DNA from: DATFVA01 sp963832715
GTDB lineage: Bacteria > Bacteroidota > Ignavibacteria > Ignavibacteriales > Ignavibacteriaceae
Length of the DNA stretch: 64,000 bases
Direction: 5' to 3'
Assembly (NCBI GenBank): GCA_963832715.1
Contig: CAWHVB010000007.1
Location: 62,001-126,000, forward strand
Every line of letters begins with the position of its first letter. Position 1 is the first letter of the stretch. The position numbers were made by a program, and so were the translations under genes. The notes beneath the pieces were generated by a model, which did no database searches, was not told the origin of the DNA, and was given only the letters and a program-made list of their open reading frames with translations. This document shows positions 53,879-61,160 of this stretch, one piece after another.

Positions 53879-54760
53879 TCATAAAATTTTATGCTGCCAT
53901 TTGTTAAAGTTTTCCAGTCCCATCCCCCGGTTCCAGAAAGCTTCAAAAACTTCCTTCTGAGACGAAGCAAATTTAGGGTGATTAATTATCATCGTGGTTA
54001 TGCCGGGTTTTAGAGATACAGGGTCATCGAGAGCAAGCATCGTAAGTCTCTCATCAATTATAGCCATTTTCATCGGCAGAGTCTCAATAACTCTGAGTTT
54101 TTCCCCTATTTCCTGGTAACCGGCAGTCATATCAAGAAATTGTTTTCTACTCTTTTTTCCTTTTATCCCCCCGAATTCATAAATAGTTCTATATTCAATT
54201 CCTTTTTTAATAATTGAATATTCATCCTCCATATTTTCTTCAGGGGTGACCGAATAAGGTGCCTTACTGAAAACAAGCATTTCTTTGCAGGCTGATTTCT
54301 GCAGTTCGTTCCACCTGTTCCTGATATGCATCAGGTCGGTAAGAACTTCAACATAATCCAGGGGAGCTTGATTATTCTTATTATCTTTATGGAGACTGGT
54401 CAGCTTCTTAGCGAGTTCCTCAGCAGCTTTTCGCTTCTGCGCTATCAGGATCTTCTGTTTCTGTTCATAATTAATCTTCTTCTCTTCAATTATCTGTTCA
54501 TAGTTTATGATGATATTTCTGAGTGCGATTTGTGGTTCTATGGCGTAATAGATCTTACTGCCGTTCCTGATATTTTCAGTACATATCCCCTTGTGAATCA
54601 GTTTCTGAAGTATCTCATATATCTTTGTTCGTGTTATAGTGGTAATCCTGGTGAGCTCAGGCGCGGTAAATTCTTTACGTTGAAGGAGTGCAAGGTAAAC
54701 TTCGGCTTCCCTCCCGGATAAGCCGATCTGTGCCAGCTGATTCAAAATATCGGTGCTCAT
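53879..54760 (-). CDS. TrmB-family transcriptional regulator
   Basis: 293 residues. The start is ATG 54760, supported by GGAGGAG in the preceding bases; a TTG at 54775 would add five residues. The N-terminal winged helix is MSTDILNQLAQIGLSGREAEVYLALLQRKEFTAPELTRITTITRTKIYEILQKLIHKGIC, the typical TrmB DNA-binding domain. A coiled coil (about 85-115) leads into a PLD-like/effector domain with RTIYEFGG, EKLRVIETLPMKMAIIDERLTMLALDDP. TrmB proteins usually sense sugars, but the ligand here is unknown. A dyad 27 nt upstream of the start may be its operator. Confidence 0.95.
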   Translation of the reverse strand: MSTDILNQLAQIGLSGREAEVYLALLQRKEFTAPELTRITTITRTKIYEILQKLIHKGICTENIRNGSKIYYAIEPQIALRNIIINYEQIIEEKKINYEQKQKILIAQKRKAAEELAKKLTSLHKDNKNNQAPLDYVEVLTDLMHIRNRWNELQKSACKEMLVFSKAPYSVTPEENMEDEYSIIKKGIEYRTIYEFGGIKGKKSRKQFLDMTAGYQEIGEKLRVIETLPMKMAIIDERLTMLALDDPVSLKPGITTMIINHPKFASSQKEVFEAFWNRGMGLENFNKWQHKIL

Positions 54761-54786
54761 TTTCTCCTCCGGCAAAGTTTTTCAGT

Positions 54787-54813
54787 TGTATCCCTATACT
54801 ATAAAGGGATACA
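54787..54813. promoter_or_regulatory. dyad operator candidate before the TrmB gene
   Basis: TGTATCCCT (54787-54795) and AGGGATACA (54805-54813) are exact complements with 9 bases between them. The spacer reads ATACTATAA and on the minus strand could serve as a -10 (TATAGT). Positioned 27 bases before the ATG of the TrmB gene, so autoregulation is a reasonable inference. Confidence 0.6.
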
Positions 54814-55058
54814 TCAAACTTATGCCGGGAAAATATCAAAATCAATATGCGGTTAAAATATTGTTTACCTGGCGGCGGGGTGAATGAAATACTTCTTCTG
54901 AATTACTAATCAGATATTAATTACTATTCGATGAGTTCAAATTGACAGGTGTGTTGGTTTGCAGACTGTTTTTTTCCATGAATCTATATTTATGTAGTTC
55001 AAATATGCATCCCATTTTTTGTCTTCCTGAACGAAATAAATCCATCTTTCCAAAGAAA

Positions 55059-55721
55059 TTATCTTTTCTTCTTCTTTTTCAAGGGCGGTTCTTCACTAAT
55101 AAAAATCAAGATATCATCCAGAATTTCCTCAACTACTGCCAAAGCCAGGTCTGAATCTAATTTCTCGCAGGCTAAAAGAACTGCATCCGTCAGGTGCTGT
55201 TTTTGCTTAGTCATAGTTTTCTCCACCGTTGAATCCATCACGGTACCGACAACGGCAAAAGCCCAAAGTAGAACATCTTCCTCCATTTTAGTTGGTTCGT
55301 CTTCAGCAAGGAGCAATTCTTTGAATCTTTCGAAAGGAAATCCATAAGTTTTTAACGCGGAGCGGACAAATATCAAGTGAGAAAGTGAATCTTCCGGAAG
55401 AAAAGGAAAAACTTCAAAAAAATGTTTACTAATTTTTATAAACTCATCGCCCAGTATAATCAGAAGTTCCTGCCAATCATCTTCACTGAAATCAATTTCG
55501 ATAGAATTAAACCAGGCAGTCTTACCGGCTTTATTAAGATTATCCAGACGCAAATGTTCTGCGGCAACTTCCAGATTATATGCCTCAATAATTTTCATCA
55601 TAACAAAGCCTGTCTCATCGTCATCGCTGAATTTCGATTTACCAGCTTGTTTTAAATATTTATCTATCTGAATATCAATAAATAATTGATAATCGGCTTT
55701 TATTTCTTTAACCGATTTCAT
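55059..55721 (-). CDS. hypothetical acidic cytoplasmic protein
   Basis: 220 residues, no signal peptide or membrane segment, strongly acidic except for the end PPLKKKKKR. Predicted helical (EIKADYQLFIDIQIDKYLKQAGKS; DDWQELLIILGDEFIKISKHFFEVFPFLP; VLLWAFAVVGTVMDSTVEKTMTKQKQHLTDAVLLACEKL). I recognise no family. The start ATG at 55721 has no strong ribosome binding site. Isolated on the minus strand between the TrmB gene and the DUF4256 gene. Confidence 0.6.
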   Translation of the reverse strand: MKSVKEIKADYQLFIDIQIDKYLKQAGKSKFSDDDETGFVMMKIIEAYNLEVAAEHLRLDNLNKAGKTAWFNSIEIDFSEDDWQELLIILGDEFIKISKHFFEVFPFLPEDSLSHLIFVRSALKTYGFPFERFKELLLAEDEPTKMEEDVLLWAFAVVGTVMDSTVEKTMTKQKQHLTDAVLLACEKLDSDLALAVVEEILDDILIFISEEPPLKKKKKR

Positions 55722-56029
55722 CTGTTATGCCTCATCTGAAATAACCAAATCTTTTTGTCTCTTAAATATTCATTAATTATATATTAATAATATAAAAAGA
55801 TTCCTCAATTATTACAGGTGGTTTGAATTAACTGGTATAGGGTTCACTTCGGAAGCGTCTGTCAGCAAGAATTGCTTTTCTTCCAGTTGAGTGAGCCTGT
55901 CCTAACCCCAGGGGGATTGATACGGCATTTATGTTTATAAAAAGCCCTATTTGCTCCGGCAATTTTTACGGGTTTCTTCAATCTCTTAATCCGTTACAAT
56001 CAGAAATCAGCGCACAGATCTTTTTATAA
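55722..56029. other. gap with no visible gene
   Basis: 308 bp with no supported gene. 55760-55800 is very AT-rich and may hold the promoter of the acidic protein gene. No strong hairpin or repeat is seen. Confidence 0.5.
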
Positions 56030-56612
56030 TTAAACTTTTAATGAGCCGCGGAAACCACGTGCAGCGTAATAAGAATCTGCTCCGTTATGGTAGGTAAATA
56101 CAGTATCATAACGCCTGTCGCAGAAGAGGGCTCCGCCGAGTTTCCTTATTTTATCCGGTGTCTTTACCCAGCTTGATGTCTTCAGATCGAACTCTCCGAG
56201 CTGCTGAAGTTCCCGGTATTGGTCTTCCGTTAAAAGCTCGATACCAATATCGGCTGCCGCATCAAGAGCATTATTTTTCGGTTTGTTCTCTTTCCTTGCT
56301 TCCAGGGCTGCACGGTCGTAGCAATAACTTCTGCGGCCTTTGGGACTCTCGGCTGAACAGTCGTAAAATATATACTCCCCCGATTTTTTATCAAACCCGA
56401 TGACATCAGGTTCACCGCCGGTATTTTCCATTTCATTCAGCACCGCCAGTTTACCGGAATTCTTTTCCAGCCTTGCTTCCACCTCCGGCCATTTAATGCC
56501 TTTATGACGGTTCATATTTTTTTCGAAGCGGTCCTTCAATGTTCTCTAGCAGCGCTCCGTTGTGTTCAGACGATCCGCCGGAACCTTTTTTACTGCTTTT
56601 ATTTTTGTCCAT
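56030..56612 (-). pseudogene. DUF4256 family protein with a frameshift near the N-terminus
   Basis: The main frame reads LKDRFEKNMNRHKGIKWPEVEARLEKN, then TGGEPDVIGFDKKSGEYIFYDCSAESPKGRRSYCYDR, FDLKTSSWVKTP, LGGALFCDRRYDTVFTYHNGADSYYAARGFRGSL, the DUF4256 family pattern. The frame opens only at a TTG at 56539, without a convincing ribosome binding site. In another frame ATG 56612 (AGGA upstream) encodes a 24-residue Lys/Ser-rich leader ending GALLEN, which joins LKDRF exactly if the single base at 56540 is dropped. So the true start is probably 56612 with one extra base. Function of DUF4256 is unknown to me. It is the last gene of the ArsR-SRPBCC-DoxX operon, 23 nt after DoxX. Confidence 0.8.
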
Positions 56613-56634
56613 TTTTAATCCTGTTTGATTTTTA

Positions 56635-57063
56635 CTAACTGCTTGCTAAAATCCTTCTTTCCACAGGCCTGAAATACCATGATACAAGCGTAAGTACCAG
56701 AAGCAGCAGTCCGGGCAGAAGATCAGTTACACTATCACCCGAGGCAATATGTGAAACGAGCGCTCCTGTCATTAAAAAGAAGAAGCCTGCATAAGCCCAT
56801 TCTTTGAGGATGGGAAATTTTGGAACCAGCACAGCCGCCGTACCCAGTATTTTCCAGACACCAATTATGGTTAAAAAATAAATAGGATACCCCAAATGTA
56901 CAATACCATAAACACCTGGAGGTGACACAGCTCCTTCGGATTTTACTCTCAGCAGCTGTACCATTCCGGTTGATACCATCCCCAACGCAAGCCAGAGAGT
57001 TGATATCCAATAGATTATTTTGGCCGCTTTCCGGTTTGCAGGATCATCAATTCTCTTTGTCAT
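56635..57063 (-). CDS. DoxX-like membrane protein
   Basis: 142 residues with four hydrophobic segments (IIYWISTLWLALGMVSTG, GYPIYFLTIIGVWKILGTAAVLV, AYAGFFFLMTGALVSH and LLPGLLLLVLTLVSWYF), the DoxX-like topology. It overlaps the SRPBCC gene by 4 nt (ATGA). Members of this family are often found with ArsR and AHSA1/SRPBCC genes in Bacteroidota. Role in thiosulfate or quinone chemistry is known only for distant relatives. Confidence 0.92.
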   Translation of the reverse strand: MTKRIDDPANRKAAKIIYWISTLWLALGMVSTGMVQLLRVKSEGAVSPPGVYGIVHLGYPIYFLTIIGVWKILGTAAVLVPKFPILKEWAYAGFFFLMTGALVSHIASGDSVTDLLPGLLLLVLTLVSWYFRPVERRILASS

Positions 57064-57536
57064 AATACTTGTTTTAATTTGTTAACGATATTCTGAAGAC
57101 GGTTATGCGCCATATTTATGCCCTGCGCAAAGGGCATCTGAAGGAGCTGATCTCTGAGCTCGGTGGATTTGAATAGTGACTGTATACGGAGTCTGCTGCT
57201 GTCGTCTGTAAGTTTTTCAAATTCCAGGAATTCAAGCTGCACACCAAAAGGCGAATTCTCCATTTCAAATGTTCGGGTTATTTTTTCATTTGGAATGAAC
57301 TCATGGATAACTCCGTTAGCCTTAAACACAACGTTGCCCTGCCCGTCTTTGGTTTCAAACTCGTAGCTGCCGTGAGGTTTGCTGTCAAGTTTCAGAACTT
57401 TCGTTCCCATCCATTGTCCAAGCAGATCGGGATCTGTGTAAGCCTTAAACAACAATTCCAGCGGAAGATCAAATTCCCTGGTTATCATAATTTCCTGTTT
57501 GCCTTCTTCGGCAATTACTTTTGTTTTCTGTTCCAT
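57060..57536 (-). CDS. SRPBCC (AHSA1-like) domain protein
   Basis: 158 residues. ITREFDLPLELLFKAYTDPDLLGQWMG…DSKPHGSYEFETKDGQGNVVFKANGVIHEFIPNEKITRTFEM…GVQLEFLEFEKLTDDSSRLRIQSLFKSTELRDQLLQMPFAQGINMAHNRLQN is the START-like AHSA1 domain, a hydrophobic ligand or client-binding helix-grip fold. It starts 6 nt after the ArsR stop and overlaps DoxX, so expression is under the ArsR regulator. Confidence 0.95.
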   Translation of the reverse strand: MEQKTKVIAEEGKQEIMITREFDLPLELLFKAYTDPDLLGQWMGTKVLKLDSKPHGSYEFETKDGQGNVVFKANGVIHEFIPNEKITRTFEMENSPFGVQLEFLEFEKLTDDSSRLRIQSLFKSTELRDQLLQMPFAQGINMAHNRLQNIVNKLKQVL

Positions 57537-57542
57537 CTTAAC

Positions 57543-57866
57543 CTATGCCTTTCCTTTATATTTTTTCATTACTGCTTCCAGTTTATTGAATCTTTCATCC
57601 CATAGTTTCCGGAACGGTTCAATAAAGTCTGCTATTTCTTTTATCTTTTCGGGGTTTAATTGATAATATATTTCTCTGCCGTTTTTCTCCTGTTCAAGCA
57701 GTTGGCACTCTGTCAGGATCTGCAGATGCTTTGAAACAGTAGGTCTTGCTGTGTCAAAGTTTGCGGCAATGGTACCAGCCGTCATAGCCTGCGAAGCAAC
57801 AAGAAGCAGTATGGATCTTCTTGTCGGATCTGCTATAGCTTGAAATATATCTCTTCTTAATTTCAT
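57543..57866 (-). CDS. ArsR-family winged-helix regulator
   Basis: 107 residues. RRDIFQAIADPTRRSILLLVASQAMTAGTIAANFDTARPTVSKHLQILTECQLLEQEKNGREIYYQLNPEKIKEIADFIEPFRKLW is the ArsR/SmtB-like fold, with recognition helix at RPTVSKHLQIL (about 40-50). It lacks the metal-binding CxC of classical ArsR and belongs to the type that regulates SRPBCC operons. It is the first gene of the minus-strand operon and probably represses it through the two dyads at 57881-57925. Confidence 0.96.
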   Translation of the reverse strand: MKLRRDIFQAIADPTRRSILLLVASQAMTAGTIAANFDTARPTVSKHLQILTECQLLEQEKNGREIYYQLNPEKIKEIADFIEPFRKLWDERFNKLEAVMKKYKGKA

Positions 57867-57880
57867 TTCTAATCTCTTTG

Positions 57881-57925
57881 TGTAGTTACTTGGCTACAAA
57901 TATAAGCGTAGCTATTTAACTACGC
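57881..57925. promoter_or_regulatory. tandem operators for the ArsR-type operon
   Basis: Two dyads of the form GTAG-N8-CTAC, at 57882-57897 (with TGTAG/CTACA arms) and 57908-57923 (with GCGTAG/CTACGC arms). Their centres are 26 bp apart, and they share GTAG(T/C)TA(C/T)TT(G/A)(G/A)CTAC. They lie just upstream of the ArsR ATG and so are the likely operator. Beyond them, 57926-58234 shows no gene I can support. Confidence 0.75.
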
Positions 57926-58234
57926 AAGTGTATCAGGTAAATTTTTTGTTGTAAAAAATGAGTAGTGATTTTAAGCATAGAGACAGGGCCAAATCCTTTA
58001 ACCACCTGATGAACCTGGATTACCAAATTACGGCATCTGATTATCTGCTTTAAACTTTAATCTAATCTTTATAAGTTAGATAGAATATTCTTAAGACAGC
58101 TAAGTTCTTAAAGCATCAGAGGTGAATTTTGTTAAAAGCGGGAACCTGCAATGATTAAAAATATTATGCTGCTTTGTCCTTTAAGTTTATCATTTATGTA
58201 TTTCCCTACACTTCTGTCTTAGCGAGATAAGCTT

Positions 58235-58615
58235 ATGAGTAGAGGAACCATAAGATTCTGGCTGGTGATCACCTCAATTATTGCTGTATTTTTCATTAAT
58301 AACCGTATCTTCGATGCAGGTACACACAGAGGAGGACCGACAAAAAGACTATTATACTCGTTAGCAAAGGATTTTGTAAATGACCGGTTATTGATTCCCT
58401 CATCGGCAAGGTACCAGGATATTGATAGTGTGCAGTTTATGATTGCGGTTGACAGCAGTCTGATAGCGAGTGGATATGTTGAAGCAGAGGACGGAATCGG
58501 TAACACTGCGAGATCAAGGATAGATGTCAAGGGTCGTTACAATCCTGACACAGGAGAGTGGAAAATAAAAGGGATGACGTTAAACAATCCCTCATTATTT
58601 AAATTAAAGAATTGA
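58235..58615 (+). CDS. small membrane-anchored hypothetical protein
   Basis: 126 residues with one N-terminal hydrophobic segment (FWLVITSIIAVFFI, about 8-21). The rest is hydrophilic, probably periplasmic, with a basic and beta-strand-rich end (SRIDVKGRYNPDTGEWKIKGMTLNNPSLF). No family recognised. A T9SS gene follows 37 nt later on the same strand. Confidence 0.6.
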   Translation: MSRGTIRFWLVITSIIAVFFINNRIFDAGTHRGGPTKRLLYSLAKDFVNDRLLIPSSARYQDIDSVQFMIAVDSSLIASGYVEAEDGIGNTARSRIDVKGRYNPDTGEWKIKGMTLNNPSLFKLKN

Positions 58616-58652
58616 ATTCCGGGAGAACTATATCGGAAAAGAGGAGGTATCA

Positions 58653-59828
58653 ATGTTTAAGATTAGTTTCATTACTGTATTATGCATTTTAATTAGTTTT
58701 TCAGCACTATATCCTCAAAACCGGGGTGATGTTTTGCTATACTCCCAAACGGGAGATTTTGGAAGTGATCATATATTTATCCCCTCCGATATATGGACCG
58801 TACCAAATACATGGCACCAGGCTGCCGATGATTTTACAGCTGATTCCGGTTGGACGATTGATCAGATTGTGGTTGCAGGGAGTCAGATTGATACTAATTA
58901 TATAAGCGGGTTTACGATCAAAATTTACGGGGATAATAATACAAGACCCGGCGCATCGATTTATACTGCCGAAAATCAGCCTTATTCCGCATCACTGCTT
59001 TTACCTGATTCGGTATGGAAATGTACAATTGCTTTGGAAACGCCTGTTATGCTAAATAGCGGTTATTACTGGATTTCAGTCCAGGCATACTCGGATTTCG
59101 CCACATGGGGCTGGTCCCAGATGTACGGGTCTTTTGGCAGTATAGCTTACTATCATGATTTTACACCTTATTGTTCAGAATGGGATGTCCTCTGGCATTG
59201 TCACCCGACTGCTTACACAGACATGTATTTCGAACTTTATGGAAATTCATCTACTCCGGTCGACTTAACTTCATTCACAGCTTCTGCCAGGGACGGTGCA
59301 GTAAATTTAACCTGGTCAACTTCAACTGAATCCAATAATAAGGGATTTGAAATTGAACGCTTAAATACCGGCTTAGGAGCCGGGAGATGGAATGAAATAG
59401 CTTTCATTCCAGGCAGCGGTACTACAACGGAAACGAAATTTTATGCCTACACCAATAAGAACCTTGCGCCCGGAACGTACCTGTACAGGCTGAAGCAGAT
59501 CGATTTCGACGGCCGGGCGAAATACTCGGATGAAACGGGAGCGTCCATCGGCATCCCCCGGCAATTTTCATTGGGTCAGAACTTCCCTAATCCTTTCAAC
59601 CCGGCAACAACGATTAGTTATGAGCTGCCCCGGTCCGGGTTTGTTACACTCAGGATATACGACATCCTCGGGAGAGAAGCTGCAGTACTCGTTAACGAAC
59701 GAAAGCAGGCGGGAAGGTACCTGGTTAATTTCGATGCCGGCAAGTCAGGATTGAGCGGAGGTGTTTATATCTACCAGCTGCGGGTTGACGACTATGAAAG
59801 TTCTAAAAAGATGCTGCTGCTGAATTGA
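58653..59828 (+). CDS. T9SS-secreted protein with N-terminal beta-sandwich
   Basis: 391 residues, ATG 58653 with GGAGG upstream. Signal peptide FKISFITVLCILISFSALYPQN. The first domain (about 25-200) has ADDFTADSGWTIDQIVVAGSQID…GFTIKIYGDNNTRPGA, a pattern seen in secreted beta-sandwich adhesion or binding domains, without an assigned name. PVDLTSFTASARDGAVNLTW (from about 206) is the shared spacer domain, and LGQNFPNPFNPATTI to SSKKMLLLN is the sorting domain. Its substrate or ligand is unknown. Confidence 0.88.
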   Translation: MFKISFITVLCILISFSALYPQNRGDVLLYSQTGDFGSDHIFIPSDIWTVPNTWHQAADDFTADSGWTIDQIVVAGSQIDTNYISGFTIKIYGDNNTRPGASIYTAENQPYSASLLLPDSVWKCTIALETPVMLNSGYYWISVQAYSDFATWGWSQMYGSFGSIAYYHDFTPYCSEWDVLWHCHPTAYTDMYFELYGNSSTPVDLTSFTASARDGAVNLTWSTSTESNNKGFEIERLNTGLGAGRWNEIAFIPGSGTTTETKFYAYTNKNLAPGTYLYRLKQIDFDGRAKYSDETGASIGIPRQFSLGQNFPNPFNPATTISYELPRSGFVTLRIYDILGREAAVLVNERKQAGRYLVNFDAGKSGLSGGVYIYQLRVDDYESSKKMLLLN

Positions 59829-59851
59829 TTAGGGATCATATCCCCTGCTCC

Positions 59852-60379
59852 TCACTCCCGCTGAAGGGGAAATGAAAGAGCTGCTTCGTTCATCATCCTT
59901 TTGATCGAGTGTCTTACTCCGGCTGATAAAGTCTCAAGGTAATGATCCTGCAGAAGATAGATAATCTCCTCTGATAGGTCAGGATATTTCTTAATAATCT
60001 TGAAGATGTACTTTAAGGCGGTCATCCTTACTGAAGGGTCTTTATTGATTTGTTCCCATATCCTGATGCAGATGTCGAATATGGTGCTTTCATACCTTTC
60101 ACCGACTTCCATCCGGTAAAGGATTTTAAGGAGTTCTCTCTGGTGTCCGTCTTTCTTTGTTTTAATGCTATTTATAATCTGCTTTATATACTTTTTAATC
60201 CTCGCGTCATTTTCTTCCATACAGCCCCACAACAGAAATGCGGCCCGCCAGGAAAACGGCTGTTTGTCTGATATTGCCAGGTTAATGGCTTCAGTGAAAT
60301 GTTCAGGGTGAGATTCCAGAAATGAGATCATTTCATCTTTGCGCGAAGATATTAATTTATTCTCTAATACCGATTCCAT
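59852..60379 (-). CDS. HEAT-like helical hypothetical protein
   Basis: 175 residues, almost all alpha-helical by appearance: LISSRKDEMISFLESHPEHFTEAINLAISDKQPFSWRAAFLLWGCM, NDARIKKYIKQIINSIKTKKDGHQRELLKILYRM, VRMTALKYIFKIIKKYPDLSEEIIYLLQDH. The pattern resembles short HEAT-like repeat proteins of Bacteroidota. No signal peptide. The methyltransferase gene lies 31 nt upstream on the same strand. Confidence 0.7.
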   Translation of the reverse strand: MESVLENKLISSRKDEMISFLESHPEHFTEAINLAISDKQPFSWRAAFLLWGCMEENDARIKKYIKQIINSIKTKKDGHQRELLKILYRMEVGERYESTIFDICIRIWEQINKDPSVRMTALKYIFKIIKKYPDLSEEIIYLLQDHYLETLSAGVRHSIKRMMNEAALSFPLQRE

Positions 60380-60410
60380 TTTTGTATTTTTGACTCACTG
60401 CATACTTGCA

Positions 60411-60971
60411 TCAGGGATTTTTTAATATTGCCGAAAAACTGAAAGGTAATTTCGGACCGCTTGTGATGCTGAAACCTGCCGTCTCAGCTTTTCTAATGGT
60501 GAGTTCAAATTCCTTTTGAGATACATGAAATAATTTAGGCTCAACTATCAAAAATTCCCCTTCTTCTTTTAAGAGATTTTTGAGCGTCTTAAAAAAAATA
60601 TCTTTATCAGGCACTTCGTGAACCATATAAAAAGCTAAAATAAAATCGACTTGCTCGGGTACATTGATCTGATCCCGTTCGCATTTTATCGGGGTAATTA
60701 TTGCTTCAAGGGCAGTCCCCTTAATTTTATTTCTAAGTTTCTGAAGCATCCCTTCCTGCAGGTCAACCGAAAAAACCTTTCCGTTATTTCCAACTATTTT
60801 TGCTGATTCAATCGAAAAGAACCCCGGACCGCATCCGATATCGAGCACCTTCATTCCTTCCTTCACATAAGGCGAGAGAATTTTGTGCGGATTCTGAAGC
60901 CATCCCCTGACTTTACTGTCGAGTGAATTTGCAAGTTCAACGGGACAAACCCGGTTTCTCTCCTCAACCAT
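60411..60971 (-). CDS. class I SAM-dependent methyltransferase
   Basis: 186 residues. MKVLDIGCGPGFFSIESAKIV is the SAM-binding motif I (about 40-60), VFSVDLQEGM motif II, and VDFILAFYMVHEVPDKDIFFKTLKNLLKEEGEFLIVEPKL motifs III-IV, with no extra domain. Small arsenite/UbiE-type relatives have the same architecture, but no arsenic-binding Cys triad is seen. Acceptor unknown. Confidence 0.9.
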   Translation of the reverse strand: MVEERNRVCPVELANSLDSKVRGWLQNPHKILSPYVKEGMKVLDIGCGPGFFSIESAKIVGNNGKVFSVDLQEGMLQKLRNKIKGTALEAIITPIKCERDQINVPEQVDFILAFYMVHEVPDKDIFFKTLKNLLKEEGEFLIVEPKLFHVSQKEFELTIRKAETAGFSITSGPKLPFSFSAILKNP

Positions 60972-61160
60972 ATCATCCTCCTCCCAGGGTGACTGACGAA
61001 GTTTCGTTCAAACTGCCTTTATATACAAAACAGTTTTATTAACGGGTATTAATATTATTATAATTCTTTGTCTATTTCAATCTGCTTCAAAGTTAATTAT
61101 GGTGTAAAGATCGACTGAGATGCTGATCTTAACACGACGCTTATAGTATGGTGCTTCACG

